Positions 25,168 to 33,328 of a stretch of 64,000 bases of DNA are shown here, one piece after another. The translations under genes were made by a program, and so were the position numbers. Location of the stretch: the NCBI RefSeq assembly GCF_900141905.1, contig NZ_FQZF01000023.1:21369-85368 (forward strand), read 5' to 3'. This stretch comes from Muricoccus roseus. Its GTDB lineage: Bacteria > Pseudomonadota > Alphaproteobacteria > Acetobacterales > Acetobacteraceae. Under the pieces are notes generated by a model that was not told the DNA's origin, did not search any database, and was given only the letters and a program-made list of their open reading frames with translations. Every line of letters begins with the position of its first letter. The stretch's first letter is position 1.

Positions 25168-26505
25168 TCACGCCGCCCCGAACAGCGGCAGCTGCACCGC
25201 CCGCCCAGCCCGCATCCCCGCCGCCATCCCCGCGGGCAGAACCCCCGCCCGCTCCGCCAGCCCGTCGCGCGGCACCAGCATCGCCCGCAAATCCGCCCGG
25301 TCCAGCAGCCCGCCGCGCGGATGATGGTCCACCGCCGTGATGAAGGGCCCCACCTTCCGCAGGTTCACCCGCAGCCGCGCCAGATCCGCCATGCGGAAAG
25401 ACCGCACGCGCCGCGCGGCCACGATCTTCTCCACCGTCTTCGCGCCCAGCCCCGGCACGCGCAGCAGCATCTCCCGCTCCGCCCGGTTCACATCCACGGG
25501 AAAGGCGGCCCGGTGCTTCAGCGCCCAGGCCAGCTTCGGGTCCAGCTCCAGGTCCAGCATCCCGCCCTCGCCGCCCGCCATCACCTCCGGCGCCGTGAAG
25601 CCGTAGAAGCGCAGCAGCCAGTCCGCCTGGTACAGCCGGTGCTCCCGCACCAGCGGCGGCGCCACCGGCGGCAGGATCGCCGCCGCATCCGGAATGGGCG
25701 AATAGGCCGAGAAATACACGCGCCTCAGCCGGTAGGACCCGTAGAGCGCCGCGCTGGTGTTCAGCACCGTCTCGTCGGTGGAGGAATCCGCGCCGACGAT
25801 CATCTGCGTGGACTGCCCGGCGGGCGCGAAGCGCGGCGCCGCGGCCCGGCGGCCCCCCGCCATCGCCACCCGCACCCGCGCGGCCTCGTCCCGCGCCTCC
25901 TTCGCCTCGTCGATCCGCGCGCGCAGCCCCGCCATCGCCACCCGGATCTGCCCGCCATCCTTCTCCGGCGCCAAGGTCTTCAGGCTGCCCGCATCCGGCA
26001 GCTCCACATTGATCGAAAGCCGGTCCGCATGCCGCCCCGCCTCCGCCAGCAGCGCCGGGTCGGCATCGGGAATGGTCTTGAGGTGGATGTAGCCCTTGAA
26101 GCCATGCGTCTCCCGCAGCTCCCGCGCCACCCGCACGATCTGCTCCATCGTGTAGTCCGGCGAACGGATGATGCCGGAGGAGAGGAACAGCCCCTCGATG
26201 TAGTTCCGCCGGTAGAAATCGAGCGTCAGCTCCACGATCTCCCGCACGGAGAACCGCGCCCGCCGCACGTTCGAGCTCGCCCGGTTGATGCAATAGGCGC
26301 AGTCGAACACGCAGGCGTTCGTCAGCAGCACCTTCAGCAGCGAGATGCAGCGCCCATCCGGCGCATAGGCATGGCAGATCCCCATGCCCTCCGTGCTGCC
26401 CAGACCCCCATCCCGGCTGTCCCGCTTCTCCGTGCCCGATGAGGCGCAGGAGGCATCGTACTTCGCCGCATCCGCCAGGATCTCGAGCTTCTCCCGCAGC
26501 TCCAT
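25168..26505 (-). CDS. radical SAM protein of the UdgX-associated putative DNA repair family
   Basis: A 445-residue radical SAM enzyme. The cluster motif is CVFDCAYCINRASS (Cx3Cx2C, about residues 77-90). Typical family stretches include GICHAYAPDGRCISLLKVLLTNA, RNYIEGLFLSSGIIRSPDYTMEQ, KGYIHLKTIPDAD and SINVELP. The C-terminal part has a helix-hairpin-helix (LLRVPGLGAKTVEKIVAARR), consistent with DNA binding. The family is annotated as a putative DNA modification/repair radical SAM protein and co-occurs with DUF4130-UdgX genes, as here. Its reaction is not established. Confidence 0.92.
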   Translation of the reverse strand: MELREKLEILADAAKYDASCASSGTEKRDSRDGGLGSTEGMGICHAYAPDGRCISLLKVLLTNACVFDCAYCINRASSNVRRARFSVREIVELTLDFYRRNYIEGLFLSSGIIRSPDYTMEQIVRVARELRETHGFKGYIHLKTIPDADPALLAEAGRHADRLSINVELPDAGSLKTLAPEKDGGQIRVAMAGLRARIDEAKEARDEAARVRVAMAGGRRAAAPRFAPAGQSTQMIVGADSSTDETVLNTSAALYGSYRLRRVYFSAYSPIPDAAAILPPVAPPLVREHRLYQADWLLRFYGFTAPEVMAGGEGGMLDLELDPKLAWALKHRAAFPVDVNRAEREMLLRVPGLGAKTVEKIVAARRVRSFRMADLARLRVNLRKVGPFITAVDHHPRGGLLDRADLRAMLVPRDGLAERAGVLPAGMAAGMRAGRAVQLPLFGAA

Positions 26506-26669
26506 GGCCACCTCTTCCGCTGGCCCGCCGATATGGCCCGGGAATCGGATACCGCAAGAACAGAAAATGAACGCCGCAGGGGAATGCTCCGCCCCAGCCC
26601 CGCTTACCCTTGGGAAATCAACAGCGCAGGATTATGTGCTGCGTCGCACCAGCAGCCGAGCCGAGTCGA

Positions 26670-26897
26670 ATGCCCGACAACTCCTACCCCCAGCTCCACT
26701 TCATCTGGGGCGGCGTCTTCACCGACGCGTCCTTCTCCACCCTCGAGCCCGGCACCGAGGAAAGCTACGGCCCCTACCACGACGCGAAAACCGCCGACCG
26801 CGTCTGGAACGAGAAGGCCCGCCGCAACATCGACATCGCGAACCACCGCCTCTTCGTCATCTCCGTCCCCCGCCCCGGCGGCGCCAAGGCCGGCTGA
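26670..26897 (+). CDS. DUF4170 family small protein
   Basis: A 75-residue soluble protein that covers one DUF4170 domain: YPQLHFIWGGVFTD, then SYGPYHDAKTADRVWNEKARRNIDIANHRLFVIS. The domain is common in alphaproteobacteria and has no known function. I start at ATG 26670 (PDNSYPQ) because the domain begins directly after; in-frame sequence from 26610 contains a Cys-rich unlikely leader. It is a single-gene unit between the radical SAM gene and the protease gene. Confidence 0.8.
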   Translation: MPDNSYPQLHFIWGGVFTDASFSTLEPGTEESYGPYHDAKTADRVWNEKARRNIDIANHRLFVISVPRPGGAKAG

Positions 26898-26998
26898 GGC
26901 AAAGGCGCCACGGCGCCCGGAATCCCGCACGCCCCGGTTGTGCCCGGGGCTGCCCTGAATGATCCTCCCAGTGCGAAACGACAGGGAGGTCATCAGAC

Positions 26999-29092
26999 GT
27001 GAGTTCGGTTGAGGAAAGCAGCGCCGCCTTCATCCTGGCGAGCCTCGCCTCGGCTTCCTCGGGCAAGCCAGTCTTCACCACGGAACAGGTCATCGAGCAG
27101 CTGCAGATCTTCGGCAGCGGCCCACAATGGACGGGGGTCCACCTCTTCCAGCCCGCCACCGGCGGCGAGATCACCTATTCCATCCCCACCTTCCGCTACG
27201 AATCCGCGGGAGAGGAGGATGTGGGCTGGCTGCCGCCCAGCGCCGTCATGCTCCGCCAGGCACGCCTCGCCGCCGAGCTCTGGGACGACCTGATCGCCCC
27301 CTCCCTCACGGAAATCGCCGACGAATCCGCCCAGATCGTCATCGGCCGCTCCCGCCTGACCCAGAACGACGGCACCTACGCGACCGTCGAGGTGGCCACC
27401 TTGCCGGCCGGGCCCGGCTCCTACGCCATGAAGCCCTCACAGGTCTGGCTCTCGGCCAACTGGGCCACCAATTCCGATCCCGGCTTCCAGGACTCGCGCT
27501 ACGGCCTGACCACGCTCATCCACGAGCTCGGCCATTCCCTCGGCCTCTCCCATCCCGGCCTGTACAACGCGACGCCCGGCCGCAGCATCACCTACGAGCA
27601 TGACGCCGTCTTCGCGCAGGACACGCGCCAGTACACGCTGATGTCCTACTTCAACGCAGGGCTGGACGGCTCCGGCGCCCGCCATATCGGGCCGGATGGC
27701 GTGCCGCGCTACCCATCCACGCCGATGCTCTATGACATCGCCACCATCCAGTCGATCTACGGCGCGGACATGACCACCCGCGTGGACGACACGGTCTACG
27801 GCTTCAACAGCACCGCCGGCCGCAGCGTCTATGACTTCTCCGTCAACACCACGCCGATCATCGCAATCTGGGACGCCGACGGCCGCGACACGATCGACCT
27901 CTCCGGCTTCTCCGCGAACCAGCGGATCGACCTGCGGGAGGGCGCCTACAGCGATGTCGGCGGCCTCGCCGGCAACCTCGCCATCGCCTTCGGCGCGGAG
28001 ATCGAGGACGCGATCGGCGGCTCCGGCCAGGACCACATGACCGGCAACGCGGTCGACAACTTCCTCTCCGGCGGGGCGGGCGACGACATCCTCATCGGGC
28101 TGGACGGGGATGACGCCCTGTATGGCGAAGCCGGCAACGACACGATGAACGGCGGCGCGGGCGACAACCGGCTGAACGGCGGCGACGGCTACGACACGGT
28201 GGACCTGCGCGACCAGGGCCGGCGTGGCGAATCCTTCTCCGCCGCGGGCACCACCACCGAGCGCGAACACGCCACCGGCACGGACGAGTGGCAGACCCTC
28301 GAAGTCGCCCTCTACGCCGACGGCCGCATGGTCTTCGACGCGAACGACGCCGCCGCCCAGATCATGCGCCTCTACGCCGCCACGCTGGACCGCAACCTGG
28401 ACCAGGAAGGGCTGAACGGCCATGTGAACGCCATGGCCCATGGCACCACGCTGATGGACGTCGCCAACACCATCCTCTCCAGCACGGAATTCGCCAGCCG
28501 CTTCGGCGCGAACCTGGCGAACGACGCCTTCGTGGATCTGATCTACACCAACCTCTTCGGCTACACGGCCGATGCCACGAACCGCGCCTTCTGGATCGGC
28601 AATCTCGACGCCGGCATCAGCCGCGCCCAGTTCGTCTCCTCCCTCGCCGAGGACACGGACGCACGCAACGCCACCGCCAGCATCCTCACCGCCGGCCTTT
28701 GGGACCTGGACGAGACGGCGGATTTCGTCGCCCGCCTCTACACCGTCGCCCTGGACCGCGCCCCCGAGGTCACCGGCCTCACCGGCTGGCGCAGCTACGC
28801 CGAAAGCGGCGCCGCGGAGCTCGACCTCGTCTCCCGCTTCATCGATTCCGCCGAATACAACGCCCTCTACGGCGGGACGGACAACCAGACCTTCATCCAA
28901 AGCCTCTACCGCAACGCCCTGGGCCGCGAGGCCGAGGCGGAAGGCCTCACCGGCTGGGTGAACTACCTCGAAACCGGCGGCACCCGCGCCGGCGTCGTGC
29001 TCGGCTTCACCGAAGCCGAGGAACTGCGCATGGTCACCACCGAAACCATCCGCAGCGAGAACCCGGAACACTACGGGATCCTCTTCGCCTGA
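26999..29092 (+). CDS. serralysin-like (M10) RTX metalloprotease with DUF4214 C-terminal repeats
   Basis: A 697-residue secreted protease-like protein with no Sec signal, as expected for type I secretion. The zinc site HELGHSLGLSHPG has His175, His179 and His185 with Glu176, followed by LMSYFNAG (Met-turn). An RTX block at about residues 340-401 has GGAGDDILIGLDGDD and GEAGNDTMNGGAGDN nonapeptides for calcium. The C-terminal 240 residues are DUF4214 repeats with LYAATLDRNLDQEGL, LYTVALDRAPEVTGL and LYRNALGREAEAEGL. The GTG start follows GGGAGG. No type I secretion genes are adjacent. Confidence 0.92.
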   Translation: MSSVEESSAAFILASLASASSGKPVFTTEQVIEQLQIFGSGPQWTGVHLFQPATGGEITYSIPTFRYESAGEEDVGWLPPSAVMLRQARLAAELWDDLIAPSLTEIADESAQIVIGRSRLTQNDGTYATVEVATLPAGPGSYAMKPSQVWLSANWATNSDPGFQDSRYGLTTLIHELGHSLGLSHPGLYNATPGRSITYEHDAVFAQDTRQYTLMSYFNAGLDGSGARHIGPDGVPRYPSTPMLYDIATIQSIYGADMTTRVDDTVYGFNSTAGRSVYDFSVNTTPIIAIWDADGRDTIDLSGFSANQRIDLREGAYSDVGGLAGNLAIAFGAEIEDAIGGSGQDHMTGNAVDNFLSGGAGDDILIGLDGDDALYGEAGNDTMNGGAGDNRLNGGDGYDTVDLRDQGRRGESFSAAGTTTEREHATGTDEWQTLEVALYADGRMVFDANDAAAQIMRLYAATLDRNLDQEGLNGHVNAMAHGTTLMDVANTILSSTEFASRFGANLANDAFVDLIYTNLFGYTADATNRAFWIGNLDAGISRAQFVSSLAEDTDARNATASILTAGLWDLDETADFVARLYTVALDRAPEVTGLTGWRSYAESGAAELDLVSRFIDSAEYNALYGGTDNQTFIQSLYRNALGREAEAEGLTGWVNYLETGGTRAGVVLGFTEAEELRMVTTETIRSENPEHYGILFA

Positions 29093-29093
29093 T

Positions 29094-29336
29094 CGGACGC
29101 TCTGTCCCGGGGAGAGGAAGAAAGAATTCTTCCTCTCCCCGGACCCCTCACCTTCTTCTTTTTCTATCCGTTTAGAATCACCGGGCTGACGATGCGCCTC
29201 GGGTCATCGACCCGAGGCGACTGCAGACGCAGGAAAAGCACGCGGAACCAGAGACCCACCCATCCGGGGCATCCACGGCAGTCAGACGGGGTTCCAAGGG
29301 CCTCAGGCCCTTGGCGGGTCGAGGGCAGAGCCTCGA
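29094..29336 (-). repeat. dispersed four-hairpin intergenic element, copy B
   Basis: Same element as copy A in opposite orientation, filling the gap between the convergent ends of the protease gene and the cyd operon. H4 is at about 29107-29142, H3 at about 29196-29218 (loop ATC), H2 at 29294-29314, and H1 at 29320-29335. H1 arms here are CGAGG/CCTCG where copy A has GGAGG/CCTCC, a compensatory change. The linker between H2 and H3 is the most diverged part. Confidence 0.93.
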
Positions 29337-29350
29337 AGCGGTCCCCCCCC

Positions 29351-29455
29351 TCACACCGCCTTCAGCACATATCGCAGCACCATCGCGATCGCCCCCAGCA
29401 CCAGGATGCTGGCGCCCCAGAGCCCCACGAACCAGAGCATCCGCCGTCCCCACAT
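29351..29455 (-). CDS. DUF2474-type membrane microprotein of the cytochrome bd (Cio) operon
   Basis: A 34-residue single-pass membrane peptide: MWGRRMLWFVGLWG, then a hydrophobic helix and a short basic tail LRYVLKAV. It starts 1 base after the cydB stop and closely fits DUF2474, the small protein coded after CioB in many proteobacteria and analogous in position to CydX. Such subunits stabilise the heme pocket of cytochrome bd oxidases. It is the last gene of the operon and ends 15 bases before repeat copy B. Confidence 0.82.
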   Translation of the reverse strand: MWGRRMLWFVGLWGASILVLGAIAMVLRYVLKAV

Positions 29456-29456
29456 C

Positions 29457-30512
29457 TCAGTGGTATCCGGTCTCGCCCGTCACCTTCCCGCGGAACAGCC
29501 AGTACACATAGCCCGTATAGGCCAGGATGATCGGGATCAGCACCGCCGCCCCCACCAGCAGAAAGCCCTGCGAGGCCGGCGGCGCCGCGGCCTGCCAGAT
29601 ATCGAAAGCCGGCGGCACGATCATCGGCCACATGGAAACGCCCAGCCCGATATAGGCCAGCGCGAACAGCCCGAGCGCCAGCAGGAAGGGCCGCACATCC
29701 GCCATCCCCCCGCGCCCCGTATCCTGCGAGAGCGCGTGGAAGAAGCGCCACACGAACACCGCGACGAGGATCGGCACGGGCAGCGCGTAGATCAGGTGCG
29801 GAAAGGTCAGCCAGCGCGCGGCGAAGGCCGGCTGCAGGAAGGGCATCACCGCCGAGACCAGCCCGATCGCCGCCACGGTTCCCACCGCGAAGGGCCAGGC
29901 CAGGTCCACCGCGCGGCGATGCAGCGCCCCTTCCGTCTTCCACAGCAGCCAGCAGGCCCCCAGCAGCCCGTAGCCGATGACCAGCGCCACCCCGGTCAGC
30001 AGCGAGAAGGGCGAAAGCCAGTCCCACCACCCGCCGGCATAGGCGCGCCCCTGCACCTCGATCCCCTGCACGAAGGCCCCGAGCGCGATGCCCTGCATGA
30101 AGGCCGCGACGGTGGAGCCCCAGGAGAAGGAGCGGTCCCACCACATCTGCTGCGTGTCGTTCTCCGCCCGGAAGCGCATCTCGAAGGCGACGCCCCGGAA
30201 GATGAGCGCGAGCAGCATCAGGATCAGCGGCATGTAGAGCGCGGGCAGCACCACCGCATAGGCCAGCGGAAACACCGCCAGCAGCCCGCCGCCCCCCAGC
30301 ACCAGCCAGGTCTCGTTCCCGTCCCAGACGGGCGCGACGGAATTCACCGCCACGTCCCGCTCCGCCTTCTCCCGCATGAAGGGAAACAGGATCCCGATCC
30401 CCAGGTCGAACCCGTCCATGCACACGTAGAAGAACACCGCGAGCGCGATCAGCACCGCCCAGATCAGCGGCAGCCAGAAGGCCCAGCCCGTCAGCTCCAT
30501 CGCCTGCTCCAT
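29457..30512 (-). CDS. cydB: cytochrome bd-type (cyanide-insensitive) ubiquinol oxidase subunit II
   Basis: A 351-residue membrane protein with eight or nine hydrophobic helices. Family motifs are LIWAVLIALAVFFYVCMDGFDLGIGILFPF, RDVAVNSVAPVWDGNETWLVLGGGGLLAVFP, FEMRFRAEN, and the FRGKVTGETGY end. It is CydB/CioB. With CydA it reduces oxygen to water at the inner membrane using ubiquinol. It starts 5 bases after the cydA stop. The short Q-loop of the partner CydA favours the CioAB subclass. Confidence 0.95.
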   Translation of the reverse strand: MEQAMELTGWAFWLPLIWAVLIALAVFFYVCMDGFDLGIGILFPFMREKAERDVAVNSVAPVWDGNETWLVLGGGGLLAVFPLAYAVVLPALYMPLILMLLALIFRGVAFEMRFRAENDTQQMWWDRSFSWGSTVAAFMQGIALGAFVQGIEVQGRAYAGGWWDWLSPFSLLTGVALVIGYGLLGACWLLWKTEGALHRRAVDLAWPFAVGTVAAIGLVSAVMPFLQPAFAARWLTFPHLIYALPVPILVAVFVWRFFHALSQDTGRGGMADVRPFLLALGLFALAYIGLGVSMWPMIVPPAFDIWQAAAPPASQGFLLVGAAVLIPIILAYTGYVYWLFRGKVTGETGYH

Positions 30513-30517
30513 GGTCC

Positions 30518-32107
30518 CTACTCCGCCGGCTGCGGGCCGGGCGCGGCACCGGCCGCGACCGAAGGCGCCGGCGTCACGCCGGCCGTGCGGATCGGCTGTC
30601 CTTGGGGCGGCTCGCCCTCATGGTGCCGCGGCGTCTGCGAGAAGAGCTTGAACAGGAACCAGATCCCTGCCCCGAAGACGACGAAATACACCACCACAAA
30701 GGCCGCAAGCGAGGTCGCCACCGCCGGCAACCCGATGGGCGAGACGCTGTCCGCCGTGCGCAGATGCCCATAGACGGTGAAGGGCTGCCGCCCCGCCTCC
30801 GTCACGATCCACCCCGCCGTCACCGCCACCAGCCCCGCCGGCCCCATCGCCACCGCCGCGCGCAGCAGCCAGGGCGTGTCGTACAGCCGCCCGCGCAACC
30901 GCATGAAGCCGCTGGCCAGCCCCAGCCCGATCATCAGCAGCCCCAGCCCCACCATCACGCGGAAGGCGAAGAAGACCAGCGGGATGTTGGTGGGCCAGAA
31001 CTCGCGCGGAATGTCCTTCAGCCCGCGCACCTCGCCATCCCAGGAATGGGTGAGATAGAGGCTGGCGAAATTCGGAATCCCGATCGCCATCCGCGTCCGC
31101 TCCTGCTCCGCGTCCGGAATGCCGAAGAGGATGGAGGGCGCGCCGCGCTCCGTCTCGAAATGCCCTTCCATCGCCGCCACCTTGGCGGGCTGGTGCTCAT
31201 AGGTGTTGGTGCCGTGCAGGTCCCCCAGCACCGCCTGGATGGGCGCGACGACCAGCAGCATCCACATCGCCATGGAGAACATGAGCTTCGCGCGCGGGTT
31301 CAGCCCGCGCTCGCTCTCCTCCGTGCCGCGCTCCTCGCCCGCGCTGCCGGGGCTGGGCCGGTTCGGCGCCTCGGCACCCTCCACCAGCGCCTGGCCCGGA
31401 TCATGGAAGCGCGCCGCCGTGCCCGAATCCATCCCCGCGTCGCGCACCGGCTCCTCGCCGCGCCGCTCCCGCAGCAGGTGCCACGCGCCCACCGCGCCGA
31501 CGATCAGCGCTGTCGTCAGATACGCGCCCGTCACCGTATGCGCGAGGCGGAAGGGAAAGGACGGGTTGAAGATGATTGCCCACCAGTCCTCCGGTATGAA
31601 GCGCCCATCCGGCGTCACCGAGAAGCCGGCCGGCGTGTGCATCCAGGAATTCGCCGAGAGGATCCAGAAAGCGGAGAAGAAGGTGCCGATCGCCACGAGC
31701 GAAGTGGCGAGCATGTGCAGCCCCTTCCCCACCCGGTTCAGCCCGAACAGCATCACGCCGAGGAATCCTGCCTCCAGGAAGAAGGCCGTCAGCACCTCGT
31801 ATCCCATCAGCGGCCCGATCACCGGCCCCGCCTTGTCCGACAGGACCGACCAGTTCGTGCCGAACTGGTACGACATCACGATCCCCGACACGACGCCCAT
31901 CGCGAAAGCCACCGCGAAGATCTTCAGCCAGTAGCGGAAGGTGTCGAGATAGACCGCCTTCCCCGTCCAGAGCCAAAGCCCCTCCAGCACCGCGAGGTAG
32001 CTGGCAAGCCCGATGGTGAAGGCGGGAAACAGGAAATGCCAGACCACCACGAAGGCGAACTGGAAGCGCGCGAGATCCAGCGCGCTCGGCAAAAGGGCGT
32101 CGATCAT
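30518..32107 (-). CDS. cydA: cytochrome bd-type (cyanide-insensitive) ubiquinol oxidase subunit I
   Basis: A 529-residue heme protein. His24 in VVVWHFLFP and His190 in FRLAHTVTGAY are the expected heme b595/d and b558 ligands. The conserved GRQPF with YGHLRTADSVSP in the quinol region and a short Q-loop mark the CioA subclass. An extra hydrophilic segment of about 55 residues (216-272, rich in Glu, Gly and Pro) lies between LLRERRGEEP and KLMFSMAMWM, longer than I expect for the family. It heads the cydAB-DUF2474 operon. Upstream DNA holds a decayed gene rather than a clear regulator. Confidence 0.95.
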   Translation of the reverse strand: MIDALLPSALDLARFQFAFVVVWHFLFPAFTIGLASYLAVLEGLWLWTGKAVYLDTFRYWLKIFAVAFAMGVVSGIVMSYQFGTNWSVLSDKAGPVIGPLMGYEVLTAFFLEAGFLGVMLFGLNRVGKGLHMLATSLVAIGTFFSAFWILSANSWMHTPAGFSVTPDGRFIPEDWWAIIFNPSFPFRLAHTVTGAYLTTALIVGAVGAWHLLRERRGEEPVRDAGMDSGTAARFHDPGQALVEGAEAPNRPSPGSAGEERGTEESERGLNPRAKLMFSMAMWMLLVVAPIQAVLGDLHGTNTYEHQPAKVAAMEGHFETERGAPSILFGIPDAEQERTRMAIGIPNFASLYLTHSWDGEVRGLKDIPREFWPTNIPLVFFAFRVMVGLGLLMIGLGLASGFMRLRGRLYDTPWLLRAAVAMGPAGLVAVTAGWIVTEAGRQPFTVYGHLRTADSVSPIGLPAVATSLAAFVVVYFVVFGAGIWFLFKLFSQTPRHHEGEPPQGQPIRTAGVTPAPSVAAGAAPGPQPAE

Positions 32108-32384
32108 CGGTCAGGGGACCCCCAGGCATTCCCGATGCTCACCTTGTGGCGCAAGCATCCATTCGCCAATGCCGGCACGGGCTTCGCACGCGCTGTTGAC
32201 CGGAACGAGGTTCATGAGATCCCGCATGCCGGAACGCATGTCACACCACGCCCGCATAGGTGCGCGAATCCTCGCGCAGCACGGCCGCCACCATCTCCAG
32301 CGAATGCCGCAGCCCGGCCCGGTCCGTCGGCCCCAAGCGCCAGCCATCCGGCCATCGCCAGACAATACCGGCGGATCGTCCGGC
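32108..32384 (-). other. gene-poor stretch upstream of cydA with a C-terminal gene remnant
   Basis: No complete gene is seen. On the minus strand, down to a TGA at 32241, one frame reads as natural protein (IVWRWPDGW, RLGPTDRAGLRHSLEMVAAVLRED, SRTYAGVV) but has no start codon with a ribosome-binding site after the preceding stop at 32385. It is probably the 3' end of a lost gene. The rest (32108-32240) may hold the cydA promoter; no clear boxes are visible. Confidence 0.45.
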
Positions 32385-32623
32385 TCAGGAACCGGCCCGC
32401 ATCACGGGCCGGCGCTCCTCCGCGTTGTGGATGAACTGCGAGCAGACCAGCCAGCCCGCGAAGACCGTCACCGGCACCGCCACGGTGGACATCACGAAGA
32501 AGGCCGGGCGCAGCCACAGGAGCCGGAGAAAAGATGCCCCTCGCCGCAATACGGGCAGAGCCCGCGCACCCCGAGCGCGAAGGGGGAACGCCCTTCGGCG
32601 AGCCGCGACATGTCCTGGTCCAT
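32385..32623 (-). pseudogene. decayed DUF983 gene with internal deletion and frameshift
   Basis: From ATG 32623 a 43-codon frame reads MDQDMSRLAEGRSPFALGVRG and the zinc-ribbon start CPYCGEGHLFSG of DUF983 proteins, then ends at TGA 32492. The shifted frame gives LRPAFFVM, a membrane segment, and QFIHNAEERRP, resembling the middle and the C-terminal QYRHKAEE-like end of DUF983. The second Cys pair and one helix are missing. The shift leaves a TGATG junction with a 35-codon open frame (32492-32385) that could be translated as a one-helix peptide. I judge it a remnant. Confidence 0.55.
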
Positions 32624-32730
32624 CACCGCCATCCCATCCGCGGGGCCATCGCGCCCCTGCCCGGATATGGCGGCCCGTCACCGGAGCCCTCAACCAGATT
32701 GCCCGCGGACAATGCCGCGGGATTGCATGG

Positions 32731-32750
32731 AAAAGGCCCGGCTCAGCCGG
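32731..32750 (-). terminator. weak terminator overlapping the stop of the ACT-like gene
   Basis: On the minus strand CCGGC-TGA-GCCGG is followed by GCCTTTT. The five-base stem includes the stop codon in its loop, so it would end transcription right at the gene end. The stem is short. Confidence 0.4.
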
Positions 32751-33069
32751 TCACCCGCCCATGCTCCACCTCCAGCCGCACCACGCCGACGACCGAGCGG
32801 AGATTGCCCGCCACCAGATGCACCATGCCCTCCGGCAGCGTCACCGCGATCTCCACCCGCATCGCCGCCCCCTCGCGCCCGGCCCGCAGCCGGTCCGGCA
32901 CCAAGTCCCGCTTGGCGAGGGGCTGGAGCAGCCGCGGCAACAGGCCCGGCGAGGGCTCCGCCTTCAGCAAGTAGCGCACGCAGAGAACACGCTCCCCCTC
33001 CTCCTCGGCGGCGGGGCAAAGGGCAGCGGAGACAGGCGCCAGAACGGCACCGGGAACAGCATCGAACAT
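32743..33069 (-). CDS. small ACT-domain-like protein
   Basis: A 108-residue protein. The central part, VLCVRYLLKAEPSPGLLPRLLQPLAKRDLVPDRL, followed by RVEIAVTLPEGMVHLVAGNLRSVVGVVRLEVE, has the beta-alpha-beta-beta-alpha-beta pattern and the G-L-L-x-R-L-L-x-P-F/L motif of ACT domains such as acetolactate synthase small subunits. It is shorter than IlvH and lies away from any ilv gene. It may bind an amino acid and regulate an unknown partner. It is a single-gene unit with a terminator at its stop. Confidence 0.65.
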   Translation of the reverse strand: MFDAVPGAVLAPVSAALCPAAEEEGERVLCVRYLLKAEPSPGLLPRLLQPLAKRDLVPDRLRAGREGAAMRVEIAVTLPEGMVHLVAGNLRSVVGVVRLEVEHGRVTG

Positions 33070-33328
33070 CGGGGAACTCTTTTCTTCCGAAGGGTGGGCG
33101 GGGCAGCGTGCCCGGCCGCCCGCCCGCGCGGCGCAGGCCCAAAGCCCGCGCGCCGGTCAGACGACCGGGCGGGTAATTCGGCGCATTCGGCGCCCGCATG
33201 AGGTTCGGAAGAACGACATGCCCAGCACAGTAGGGGCCGGAAACCGCAACGCAAGCCCCCAGACGAGGGGCAGCCATGCGCCCCGCGCTTGGCCGACCTC
33301 CCCGCAGGCGTCAGAGGCCGGGGCGGTG

